The notes beneath the pieces are model-generated. The model saw only the letters and a list, made by a program, of their open reading frames with translations. It ran no database searches and had not been told where the DNA came from. From positions 1 to 8,636 of the forward strand of contig JABDIP010000582.1 of assembly GCA_013003675.1 (NCBI GenBank): a stretch of 8,636 bases of DNA, given 5' to 3'. This DNA is from Inquilinus sp. (GTDB lineage: Bacteria; Pseudomonadota; Alphaproteobacteria; DSM-16000; Inquilinaceae). Made by a program: the position numbers and the translations under genes. Shown here one piece after another: positions 1 to 5,694 of this stretch (the first letter of the stretch is position 1; each line of letters opens with the position of its first letter).

Positions 1-1436
1 AGGCGGTCGAGGCCGACGCCCATGCCGCCGGTCGGCGGCAGGCCGTGCTCCAGCGCGGTGACGTAGTCGAGATCCATCATCTGCGCCTCCTCGTCGCCGG
101 CCTCGCGCGCCGCCACCTGCGCCTTGAAGCGCTCGTGCTGGTCCAGCGGGTCGGTCAGTTCGGAGAAGGCGTTCGCCACCTCCCAGCCATTGACCAGGGT
201 CTCGAACCGCTCGGTCAGCCTTTCGTCCTGGCGGTGGACCTTGGCCAGCGGCGAGATGTCGCGCGGGAAATCGGTGACGTGCACCGGCTGGATCAGCGTG
301 TGCTCGACTCGATGGCCATAGACCTTCTCCAGCGATTCGCCCCATTTCTCCGCGCCGGCCACCTCGCAACCCTGGCTCTCCGCGGCCCTGCGGGCGCCCT
401 CGGCGTCCAGGCCCATGAAGTCGATCCCGGTCGTCTCTTGCACCAGATCGGACATGCGCCGACGCGGATAGGGGCCGGCGAAGTCGATCTCGTTGCCGTC
501 ATAGGCGACCTTGGTCGAGCCGGTCGCCACCTCCGCCAGCCGGGCCATCAGATCCTCGGCCAGCGCCATCATGTCGTGATAGTCGGCATAGGCCTGGTAC
601 AGCTCCATCATGGTGAATTCGGGGTTGTGCCGGGGCGACAGACCCTCGTTGCGGAACGACCGGTTGATCTCGAAGACCCGCTCCGACAAGCCGCCGACGA
701 TCAGCCGCTTCAGGTAGAGTTCCGGCGCGATACGCAGGAACAGATCGGTTTCGAGTGCGTTGTGATGGGTGACGAATGGCTTCGCCGCGGCGCCGCCGAG
801 GATCGGGTGCAGCATCGGCGTCTCGACTTCGAGGAAGCCGCGCCCGGTCATGAAGGTCCGGGTTTCGGCGATGATCCGGCTGCGGGCGCGCAAGGTGTCG
901 CGACTCGACTCGTTCATGATCAGGTCGAGATAACGCTGGCGATAGCGCGCCTCGACATCGGTCAGGCCGTGATACTTCTCCGGCAGCGGCAACAGCGCCT
1001 TGGCCAGCACGGTCAGCCCGTTGACCGCGACCGACAACTCGCCGCGCTTGGTCCGCCGGACCCGGCCCTCGACCCCCAGCAGGTCGCCGATATCGAGCAG
1101 CTTGAGCAGCGCGAGCCCATCTTCCGCCAGGAAATCCTTGTGGCAGAAGATTTGGATCTTGCCGGTCGCGTCGTGCAGATCGATGAACATGCCGTTGTTG
1201 CGCATCGCCCGGACGCGCCCGGCAATGCGCACCATGTCGTCGGTCTGGGTGTCCGGCGCCAGCTCCGCATAGTGTTCCTGCAGCGCGGCGGCGTCCTGGT
1301 CCTTGTCGAACCGGTAGGGATAGGGGTCGATGCCGGCGGCGCGCAACGCGTCCAGCTTCTCCAGACGCGGCGCCCGGAGCGGGTTGTCGCTCGGCAGATC
1401 GGTGGCGTCGGTCGGCGGGGCGGCGCGGTCGGTCAT
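1..1436 (-). CDS. lysS: Lysyl-tRNA synthetase, class II (3' end cut by window edge)
   Basis: Charges tRNA-Lys with lysine using ATP, in the cytosol. Starting at the ATG complementary to 1434-1436, 478 residues can be read before the sequence runs out. An N-terminal OB-fold anticodon-binding domain covers about residues 68-150 (VRIAGRVRAMRNNGMFIDLHD). The class II catalytic core follows: motif 1 near 196-209 (FMTGRGFLEVETPML), motif 2 near 254-276 with FEINRSFRNEG and RHNPEFTMMELY, and motif 3 at 469-478 (GGMGVGLDR). The OB domain excludes the EpmA paralogue, which lacks it. Compared with the usual length of about 500 residues, roughly 20-30 C-terminal residues lie outside the window. No good Shine-Dalgarno sequence precedes the ATG, but a TATAGT box lies about 33 bp upstream. 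It is transcribed divergently from the helicase. Many alphaproteobacteria use the unrelated class I enzyme (LysK), so the class II form is worth noting. Confidence 0.97.
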   Translation of the reverse strand, partial: MTDRAAPPTDATDLPSDNPLRAPRLEKLDALRAAGIDPYPYRFDKDQDAAALQEHYAELAPDTQTDDMVRIAGRVRAMRNNGMFIDLHDATGKIQIFCHKDFLAEDGLALLKLLDIGDLLGVEGRVRRTKRGELSVAVNGLTVLAKALLPLPEKYHGLTDVEARYRQRYLDLIMNESSRDTLRARSRIIAETRTFMTGRGFLEVETPMLHPILGGAAAKPFVTHHNALETDLFLRIAPELYLKRLIVGGLSERVFEINRSFRNEGLSPRHNPEFTMMELYQAYADYHDMMALAEDLMARLAEVATGSTKVAYDGNEIDFAGPYPRRRMSDLVQETTGIDFMGLDAEGARRAAESQGCEVAGAEKWGESLEKVYGHRVEHTLIQPVHVTDFPRDISPLAKVHRQDERLTERFETLVNGWEVANAFSELTDPLDQHERFKAQVAAREAGDEEAQMMDLDYVTALEHGLPPTGGMGVGLDR

Positions 1437-1468
1437 GGCGGATCGTTTTTCGGCTAGGAAAGCCGCGC

Positions 1469-1497
1469 ACTATAGGACCGCCCCCGCGGTTTTGAAA
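1469..1497 (-). promoter_or_regulatory. Candidate lysS promoter
   Basis: On the minus strand TATAGT (1474 down to 1469) matches the -10 consensus at five of six positions. A weak -35, TTTCAA (1497 down to 1492), lies 17 bp upstream. Transcription would start near 1462, giving a leader of about 26 nt before the lysS ATG. The call rests on the -10 match and its position; the -35 is poor. Confidence 0.5.
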
Positions 1498-1578
1498 GGC
1501 AACCGGGAGCCTGGCCCCGGCCTGGCCCGCTCCGCTCTTCGACGGCATCGCGTCGGTGTCGGAAACCGGACCGGCACG

Positions 1579-1591
1579 TATACTGCGATCA
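1579..1591 (+). promoter_or_regulatory. Candidate -10 element for the helicase gene, placing the start at the ATG
   Basis: TATACT at 1579-1584 matches the -10 consensus at five of six positions. The A of the chosen ATG (1591) lies 7 nt after its last base, the usual place for a transcription start. The bases between (GCGATC) contain no Shine-Dalgarno sequence, so a leaderless transcript is suggested. A hexamer at -35 spacing (GTGTCG, 1556-1561) matches only three of six positions. Confidence 0.45.
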
Positions 1592-4341
1592 TGGAGTCGG
1601 CCGCCCCCCAGTTGCGCCTGCCGGACGCCGACGCCCTGGTGCTCGGCGCCGCCGGCGCCACGCTCGTCACCGCACATGGCGAGGTCGAGACGCTGGCCGG
1701 CCCCGCCATCGCCCGCCGCCTCGACGGGCCGGCGCTGCTGCTCTGCCATGCGAGGTCGATCGCCCGCAAGGCCGGTGCCGACAGCTTCCGCGCCTACGAT
1801 TTGCTGGAGCTATTCGCCTTCGTCCACCCGGCCCGGTTCTGCCTGCCGACGCCGCGCGGCTTGGCCGAGGCGCTGTCGCTGGCGCCGCCGGAATCGCCGG
1901 AGGCGGCGGCGCTCGGTCTGCGCCAGGCGGCCGTGCGCCTGCTCTCGGACCTCGCGGCAAGCGGGCGGCAGGAGACGTCGGACCCCGCTAACATCGCCTG
2001 GACCATGGCGCGCGCCGGCTGGCTGTGGGGGCCGCCGGTCCTGGCGGCGCTGGGCCGCCCGTACGGCGGCCAGGACGAAACCGCCCACCGCGCGCTGCAG
2101 ATCTGGCACCGGCTGCCGGAATGGGAGGGCGAACCGCCGCCGCCGCCGCCGGGCCAGGTGCCGGTGGAACCGGCCGATGCGCGGGCCCGCCTGGCCGAAC
2201 TGTTGGACGACGATGCCGAGGAACGGCCGCAACAGGCCGACTACGCCAGCGCGGTCAGCGCCGCCTTCACCCCGCGCGAGCAGCCCGACGCGCCCAATCT
2301 GGTGCTCGCCGAGGCCGGCACCGGGGTCGGCAAGACCCTGGGCTATCTGGCGCCGGCCAGCCTGTGGGCGGAGCGCAACGGCGTTCCGGTGTGGATCTCC
2401 ACCTATACCCGCAACCTGCAGCACCAGATCGACCGCGAGCTCGACCGCCTGCACCCGCGCCGCGAGCGCAAGGCGGCCAAGGTGGTGCTGCGCAAGGGGC
2501 GGGAGAACTATCTCTGCCTGCTGAACCTGGAGGAGGCGACCCGCGCCCTGCCGATGCAGCCGCGGCACGGCATCGCGCTCGGCCTGATGGCGCGCTGGAC
2601 GGCGGCGACCCGCGACGGCGACATGACCGGCGGCGATTTCCCCGGCTGGCTGGCCGAACTGGTCGGCCGCGGCCGCAGCCTGGGCCTCGCCGACCGGCGC
2701 GGCGAATGCGTCTATTCCGCCTGCCCGCATTATGGCCGCTGCTTCATCGAGCGCAGCGTGCGCCGCGCCCGCAGGGCCGACATCGTGGTCGCCAACCATG
2801 CCCTGGTGATGATCCAGGCGGCGCTCGGCGGCCTCGACGATACCTGGCTGCCGACCCGCTATGTCTTCGACGAGGGGCACCATCTGTTCGACGCCGCCGA
2901 CAGCGCCTTCGCCGGCCATCTGACCGGGCAGGAGGCGGCCGAGCTGCGCCGCTGGCTGATCGGCGTCGAGGGCGGCCGGCGCAGCCGGGCGCGCGGGCTG
3001 AAGCGCCGGGCCGAGGACCTGCTCGGCGGCGACGAGAAGGCGCTGGCGGCGCTCGACGAGGTCGACCGAGCCGCCCGGGCGCTGCCCGGCGAGGGCTGGT
3101 CCGGGCGCCTCGCCGCCGGCGAACCGTCCGGCCCGACCGAGACCTATCTCGCCTTGGTCCGGACCCAGGTCTATGCCCGCGCGGCGGGGATCGACGGCCC
3201 CTACAGCCTGGAGACCGACGCGACGGCGCCGCTGGACGGGCTGTCGGACGCCGCGGCGGCGCTGGACGCCGCGCTGAAGCGGCTGCAGGTACCCTTGAGG
3301 CGCATCGCCGCCGCGCTGCGCGCCCGGCTCGACGACGAGGCCGACCGGCTCGACCCGGCGACCCGGCTCCGGATCGACGCCCTGGCCCGCGCCCTCGATC
3401 GCCGCGGCCGGGTCGAGATCGAGGGCTGGCGCTCGATGCTGGCGACCCTGGGGCGGGAGACGCCCGAGACCTTCGTCGATTGGTTCGGCGTCGAAAGGAT
3501 CGGCATCGACACCGGCGGCCGCGACATCGACGTCGGCCACTACCGCCACTGGGTCGACCCGACCGAGCCCTTCGCCGCCGCGCTGGGCGCCCAGGCGCAT
3601 GGCATGGTCGTCACCTCGGCGACCCTGACCGACGGCAGCGGCGACGAGGCGGCGGACTGGCGGGCGGCGGAGGCGCTGACCGGCGCCGTCCATATGGCGC
3701 GGCCGGCGCTCCGCGCCCGCGTCCCCTCGCCCTTCGACTATGCCGCCACCACCCGGGTGCTGGTGGTGCGCGACGTGCGCAAGGACGATTTCGCCCAGAT
3801 CGCCGCCGCCTATCGCACCCTGTTCCTGGCCGCGGGCGGCGGCGGGCTCGGCCTGTTCACCGCCATCAGCCGGCTGCGTGAAGTCCACCGCCGCATCGCC
3901 GAGCCGCTGGAGACCGCCGGCATCGGGCTCTACGCCCAGCACATCGACGGCATGGACGTGGCGACCCTGGTCGACATCTTTCGCGGCGAGGAGGATGCCT
4001 GCCTGCTCGGCACCGACGCGGTGCGCGACGGCATCGACGTGCCGGGTCGCAGCCTGCGGCTGATCGTCTTCGACCGCGTGCCCTGGCCGCGGCCGAGCAT
4101 CCTGCACCGCGCCCGGCGCGAGTATTTCGGCAAACGCCGCTACGACGACATGATCACCCGGCTACGGCTGAAGCAGGCCTATGGCCGGCTGATCCGACAG
4201 GCCGGCGACTGCGGCGTCTTCGTCATGCTCGACCCGATGATGCCGTCGCGGCTGGCCGGCGCCTTCCCCGAGGGCGTCGCCGTGGAACGGCTGGGTCTCG
4301 CCGAGGCGGTGGAGATCGTCGGCGGCTTCCTGGGATCATGA
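1591..4341 (+). CDS. DinG/XPD-family Fe-S ATP-dependent DNA helicase
   Basis: Predicted superfamily 2 5'-to-3' DNA helicase of the DinG/Rad3 group, 916 residues, acting in DNA repair or in clearing replication obstacles. The helicase core starts near residue 215: Walker A EAGTGVGKT (241-249), TYTRNLQHQ (271-279), four cysteines placed like the family's 4Fe-4S ligands (C309, C373, C378, C384), DEGHH in place of DEAH (427-431, as in E. coli DinG), TSATLTDG (675-682), DAVRDGIDVPG (809-819) and motif VI QAYGRLIRQ (862-870). Residues 1-175 form an extra N-terminal domain containing YDLLELFAFV and LPTPRGLAEAL; a proline-rich hinge (EPPPPPPG, 181-188) links it to the core. The frame is open back to an ATG at 1330, but that would run antisense into lysS. 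The ATG at 1591 sits just after a TATACT box and begins the protein-like sequence. I see no alphaproteobacterial LexA box (GTTC-N7-GTTC) upstream. Exact orthology to DinG is uncertain. Confidence 0.93.
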   Translation: MESAAPQLRLPDADALVLGAAGATLVTAHGEVETLAGPAIARRLDGPALLLCHARSIARKAGADSFRAYDLLELFAFVHPARFCLPTPRGLAEALSLAPPESPEAAALGLRQAAVRLLSDLAASGRQETSDPANIAWTMARAGWLWGPPVLAALGRPYGGQDETAHRALQIWHRLPEWEGEPPPPPPGQVPVEPADARARLAELLDDDAEERPQQADYASAVSAAFTPREQPDAPNLVLAEAGTGVGKTLGYLAPASLWAERNGVPVWISTYTRNLQHQIDRELDRLHPRRERKAAKVVLRKGRENYLCLLNLEEATRALPMQPRHGIALGLMARWTAATRDGDMTGGDFPGWLAELVGRGRSLGLADRRGECVYSACPHYGRCFIERSVRRARRADIVVANHALVMIQAALGGLDDTWLPTRYVFDEGHHLFDAADSAFAGHLTGQEAAELRRWLIGVEGGRRSRARGLKRRAEDLLGGDEKALAALDEVDRAARALPGEGWSGRLAAGEPSGPTETYLALVRTQVYARAAGIDGPYSLETDATAPLDGLSDAAAALDAALKRLQVPLRRIAAALRARLDDEADRLDPATRLRIDALARALDRRGRVEIEGWRSMLATLGRETPETFVDWFGVERIGIDTGGRDIDVGHYRHWVDPTEPFAAALGAQAHGMVVTSATLTDGSGDEAADWRAAEALTGAVHMARPALRARVPSPFDYAATTRVLVVRDVRKDDFAQIAAAYRTLFLAAGGGGLGLFTAISRLREVHRRIAEPLETAGIGLYAQHIDGMDVATLVDIFRGEEDACLLGTDAVRDGIDVPGRSLRLIVFDRVPWPRPSILHRARREYFGKRRYDDMITRLRLKQAYGRLIRQAGDCGVFVMLDPMMPSRLAGAFPEGVAVERLGLAEAVEIVGGFLGS

Positions 4342-4524
4342 CGCCGGACGGCAATGGGTCTCGATCGTCCGCCGGACGCCTTCCCAGGCATTGCCGCGGC
4401 AATAGCGGATGGCGCCGTCATGGCCGACAGCGCGGACCAGGCGTTCCGCCAGCCGGCGCTGGACCGCGATCTCGCCCGTGGCGCCGCCGGACCGGCGGGT
4501 CGTCGACCCTTCCGTGCCGGCCAT
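4336..4524 (-). CDS. Small protein of unknown function (62 aa), second gene of a pair
   Basis: A 62-residue protein that I cannot assign to a named family. Its first 18 residues are rich in Gly, Thr, Ser and Arg and probably disordered. Residues 19-57 look helical, with a compact block GAIRYCRGNAWEGVRRTI that resembles a short conserved motif rather than random coding. It has no signal peptide or membrane segment. The ATG at 4524 overlaps the stop of the upstream gene as TGATG and is preceded by a strong ribosome binding site, GGGGAGG (4538 down to 4532), with a 7-nt spacer. This supports translation coupled to that gene. The stop region overlaps the last 6 bp of the convergent helicase gene. 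A longer frame continues upstream in the same phase, but it would be out of frame across the exported protein gene and is a shadow. Confidence 0.7.
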   Translation of the reverse strand: MAGTEGSTTRRSGGATGEIAVQRRLAERLVRAVGHDGAIRYCRGNAWEGVRRTIETHCRPAS

Positions 4525-4880
4525 CAGGAGACCTCCCCGCCCTCGACGGCGGGCGTCGTCGACCAGCCACGGCCCTCGCCCATCAGGCAGGAGGTGCCGT
4601 CCGGCGACGTCAGCAGCATCGTCCAGGTGTCGCCGCCATCGGTCGCGAACAGCTCGATCAATCTGCCGCCGCTGGTCAGGCCATGGCCGATTTTCGCCTC
4701 GGAATAGCGGCGGTCGAGCAGTTCCACCGCGTCCGGGCGCGGCATGCACAACGTCTGGGCCGCGGCGGGACGCAGCGACGCCGCCGGGGCCAGCAGGAAG
4801 GCGCCGCCGAGCAGGGCAACGACGAAGGGTCGGGCCATGCCGCCGTGCCGGTCGGTCGTGTGGTTGCGATGCTGGATCAT
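4524..4880 (-). CDS. Small exported protein of unknown function (118 aa)
   Basis: Predicted periplasmic protein. The ATG at 4880 is chosen because a near-perfect ribosome binding site, AAGGAGGG (4892 down to 4885), stands just before it; an internal ATG at 4838 is an alternative that keeps the signal peptide. Residues 15-42 are a Sec signal: a short basic stretch, a hydrophobic core (FVVALLGGAFLLAPAA), then PAAA before QTLC, a likely signal peptidase I site near residue 41. The mature part is about 77 residues with two cysteines (C45, C98) that could form a disulfide. It carries LIELFATDGGDTWTMLLTSPDG and GEGRGW, a pattern I associate with uncharacterised small secreted alphaproteobacterial proteins (C, ELF, TWT, TxPDGxSC, W). 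Function is not known. It leads a two-gene unit with the 62-residue protein and is divergent from the Sel1 gene. Confidence 0.85.
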   Translation of the reverse strand: MIQHRNHTTDRHGGMARPFVVALLGGAFLLAPAASLRPAAAQTLCMPRPDAVELLDRRYSEAKIGHGLTSGGRLIELFATDGGDTWTMLLTSPDGTSCLMGEGRGWSTTPAVEGGEVS

Positions 4881-4884
4881 GGAT

Positions 4885-4892
4885 CCCTCCTT
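4885..4892 (-). promoter_or_regulatory. Strong ribosome binding site for the small exported protein
   Basis: On the minus strand AAGGAGGG is followed by ATCC and then ATG (4880). This is almost fully complementary to the 16S rRNA 3' end and fixes the start at 4880 rather than at the in-frame ATG at 4838. The strength contrasts with the absence of any such site before lysS, the helicase and the Sel1 gene. Confidence 0.75.
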
Positions 4893-4997
4893 CACCTCTC
4901 CGTCGTCGCCTGCCGCTGTCCGGCGGGCGGGGACGGGATCGAAGGCCCCCTGGCCGCTCTGGCCTGTCATGAAGGTGGTGGTTCGGCACCGAGATCG

Positions 4998-5017
4998 GGT
5001 GTGATTGCGGTCACACC
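4998..5017. promoter_or_regulatory. CRP/FNR-family operator, TGTGA-N6-TCACA
   Basis: A perfect 7-bp inverted repeat, GGTGTGA and TCACACC, separated by six bases (TTGCGG), contains the exact CRP consensus TGTGA-N6-TCACA. It lies in the intergenic region between the small exported protein (ATG 4880, minus) and the Sel1 protein (ATG 5062 or 5068, plus). Its centre, 5007.5, is about -60.5 from a start at 5068, which fits class I activation of the Sel1 gene. It could also serve the divergent gene. The regulator is inferred from the half-sites; other CRP/FNR-family members can bind similar sequences. Confidence 0.7.
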
Positions 5018-5054
5018 TCACGCAGACTTGCGCCCCGGTGAAGCGCCGTTCCGC

Positions 5055-5060
5055 TATCCT
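5055..5060 (+). promoter_or_regulatory. Candidate -10 element for the Sel1-repeat gene
   Basis: GCTATCCT contains TATCCT (5055-5060), a four-of-six match to TATAAT that also resembles the GCTA-type -10 described in Caulobacter. No convincing -35 hexamer is seen 16-19 bp upstream, as expected for a promoter needing an activator. The start would fall near 5066-5068, on or next to the ATG codons. Confidence 0.4.
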
Positions 5061-5061
5061 G

Positions 5062-5595
5062 ATGTCCATGATCAGCGCCTCGCAGCCATGGCTCGGCCGG
5101 CCCCGGGGCCTGCTGTTCGCCCTCGCAATCCTGCTCGGCATGCCGGCCGGCGCCCTGCCCGCCAGGGCCGGCCTGCCGGAGGGGCTGGCCGCCTATGACC
5201 AGGGCGACTATCGCGCCGCCTTGGCCGAATGGCTGCCGCTGGCCGAGGCCGGCAACGCCACCGCCCAGGGGCTGGTCGGCCTGCTCTACCGGGGCGTCCC
5301 GGGCATCCCGGCCGACCCGGCCGCCTCCGCGCGCTGGTATCGCAGCGCCGCCGAGCAGGGCAATGTCAGCGCGCAATACAACACCGGCCTGAACCTGGCC
5401 GAGGGGCGCGGCGTGCCGCGCGACCCGGTCGCCGCATTCATGTGGCTCGACCTCGCCGCCGCCGGCCAGCCACGGGACGCCGAGGGCGGCAACGCCGCCG
5501 CGCGCCGCCGCGACCGGCTCGCCGCGACGATGGACCCGGCGGCGATCGCCGAGGCCCGTCGGCAGGCGGTGGCCTGGAGGGTCGGCCGCAACTAG
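5062..5595 (+). CDS. Exported Sel1-repeat (TPR-like) protein
   Basis: Predicted periplasmic or envelope protein of 177 residues. Sel1 repeats are helix-turn-helix modules that serve as protein-binding scaffolds. An N-terminal signal is clear: basic GRPRG, hydrophobic LLFALAILLGMPAGA, then LPARA before GLPEG, a likely signal peptidase I site. The mature protein starts with a TPR-like helix pair (AAYDQGDYRAALAEWLPLAEAGNATAQ). At least one full Sel1 unit follows (ADPAASARWYRSAAEQGNVSAQYNTGLNLAEGRGVPRDPVAAFMWLDLAAA), with the typical spacing of Ala, Gly, Tyr and Leu. The C-terminus is a charged Ala/Arg-rich helix. ATG 5062 and ATG 5068 are both possible; neither has a Shine-Dalgarno sequence. A TTG at 5005 is in frame but lies inside the CRP-type operator and is unlikely. 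The binding partner is unknown. Confidence 0.88.
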   Translation: MSMISASQPWLGRPRGLLFALAILLGMPAGALPARAGLPEGLAAYDQGDYRAALAEWLPLAEAGNATAQGLVGLLYRGVPGIPADPAASARWYRSAAEQGNVSAQYNTGLNLAEGRGVPRDPVAAFMWLDLAAAGQPRDAEGGNAAARRRDRLAATMDPAAIAEARRQAVAWRVGRN

Positions 5596-5611
5596 CCGGC
5601 GGCGGTTTTTT
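5585..5611 (+). terminator. Candidate intrinsic terminator of the Sel1 gene
   Basis: GCCGC (5585-5589) can pair with GCGGC (5599-5603) around a 9-nt loop that includes the TAG stop. GG and a run of six T (5606-5611) follow. The stem is short, so this is only a moderate candidate, but a T-run directly after a GC-rich hairpin is unusual in this base composition. Confidence 0.45.
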
Positions 5612-5634
5612 CAACCTTTTCCTTTAAAAAACCG
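5603..5634. repeat. AT-rich inverted repeat, CGGTTTTTT / AAAAAACCG
   Basis: A perfect 9-bp inverted repeat (5603-5611 with 5626-5634) flanks a 14-nt pyrimidine-rich loop. It is the only strongly AT-rich spot in the window and lies between the Sel1 and PqiA-like genes. It overlaps the T-run of the terminator candidate. It may act in termination or as an upstream AT-rich promoter element for the next gene; the sequence alone does not decide. Confidence 0.55.
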
Positions 5635-5651
5635 GTCGGCGCCGGTCGCGG
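5632..5651 (+). repeat. Two tandem 10-bp units, CCGGTCG-based
   Basis: CCGGTCGGCG (5632-5641) is followed directly by CCGGTCGCGG (5642-5651): seven identical leading bases at a 10-bp period, about one helical turn. They sit just upstream of the PqiA-like gene, beside a weak -10-like TTCTAT (5653-5658). An operator role is possible, but GC-rich sequence produces such repeats easily. Confidence 0.3.
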
Positions 5652-5694
5652 TTCTATGGACAGGCCCGGCCGGCCGCGACAGGATGCCGCCGCC

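Noticed and set aside
45..1457. 470-codon plus-strand open frame over lysS
   Set aside because: It is antisense to a gene with all class II synthetase motifs, and its product is a His/Arg/Gln-rich sequence without recognisable domains, typical of a GC-rich shadow frame.
1330..1590. N-terminal extension of the helicase to an ATG at 1330
   Set aside because: It would overlap lysS antisense and the lysS promoter, and the added sequence is Arg/Ser-rich without family features.
2136..2152. CCG trinucleotide run as a variable repeat
   Set aside because: Too short to be a likely slippage locus; it simply encodes the proline hinge in the helicase.
2025..3881. 618-codon plus-strand frame in another phase of the helicase gene
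   Set aside because: It overlaps the helicase motifs entirely and encodes Arg/Gly/Pro-rich sequence, so it is a frame shadow.
1810..4107. 765-codon minus-strand open frame inside the helicase gene
   Set aside because: Antisense to a gene with clear helicase motifs; the product is low-complexity Gly/Arg/Gln/Val, as expected from codon-position GC bias.
4366..4378. Short hairpin CGTCC-GCC-GGACG after the helicase stop as a terminator
   Set aside because: The stem has 5 bp, no T-run follows, and it lies inside the 62-residue coding region.
4945..4965. Interrupted GGCC repeats upstream of the small exported protein as an operator
   Set aside because: Short GGCC repeats are common at this GC content and show no clear relation to a promoter.
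4336..4989. Long 217-codon minus-strand frame running through the small exported protein gene
   Set aside because: Only its last 62 codons follow a good ribosome binding site and look protein-like; the remainder is out of frame with the exported protein and Arg/Pro-rich.
5005..5061. Upstream TTG start for the Sel1 protein
   Set aside because: It lies inside the CRP-type operator and upstream of the predicted -10, and would place a charged stretch before an otherwise normal signal peptide.
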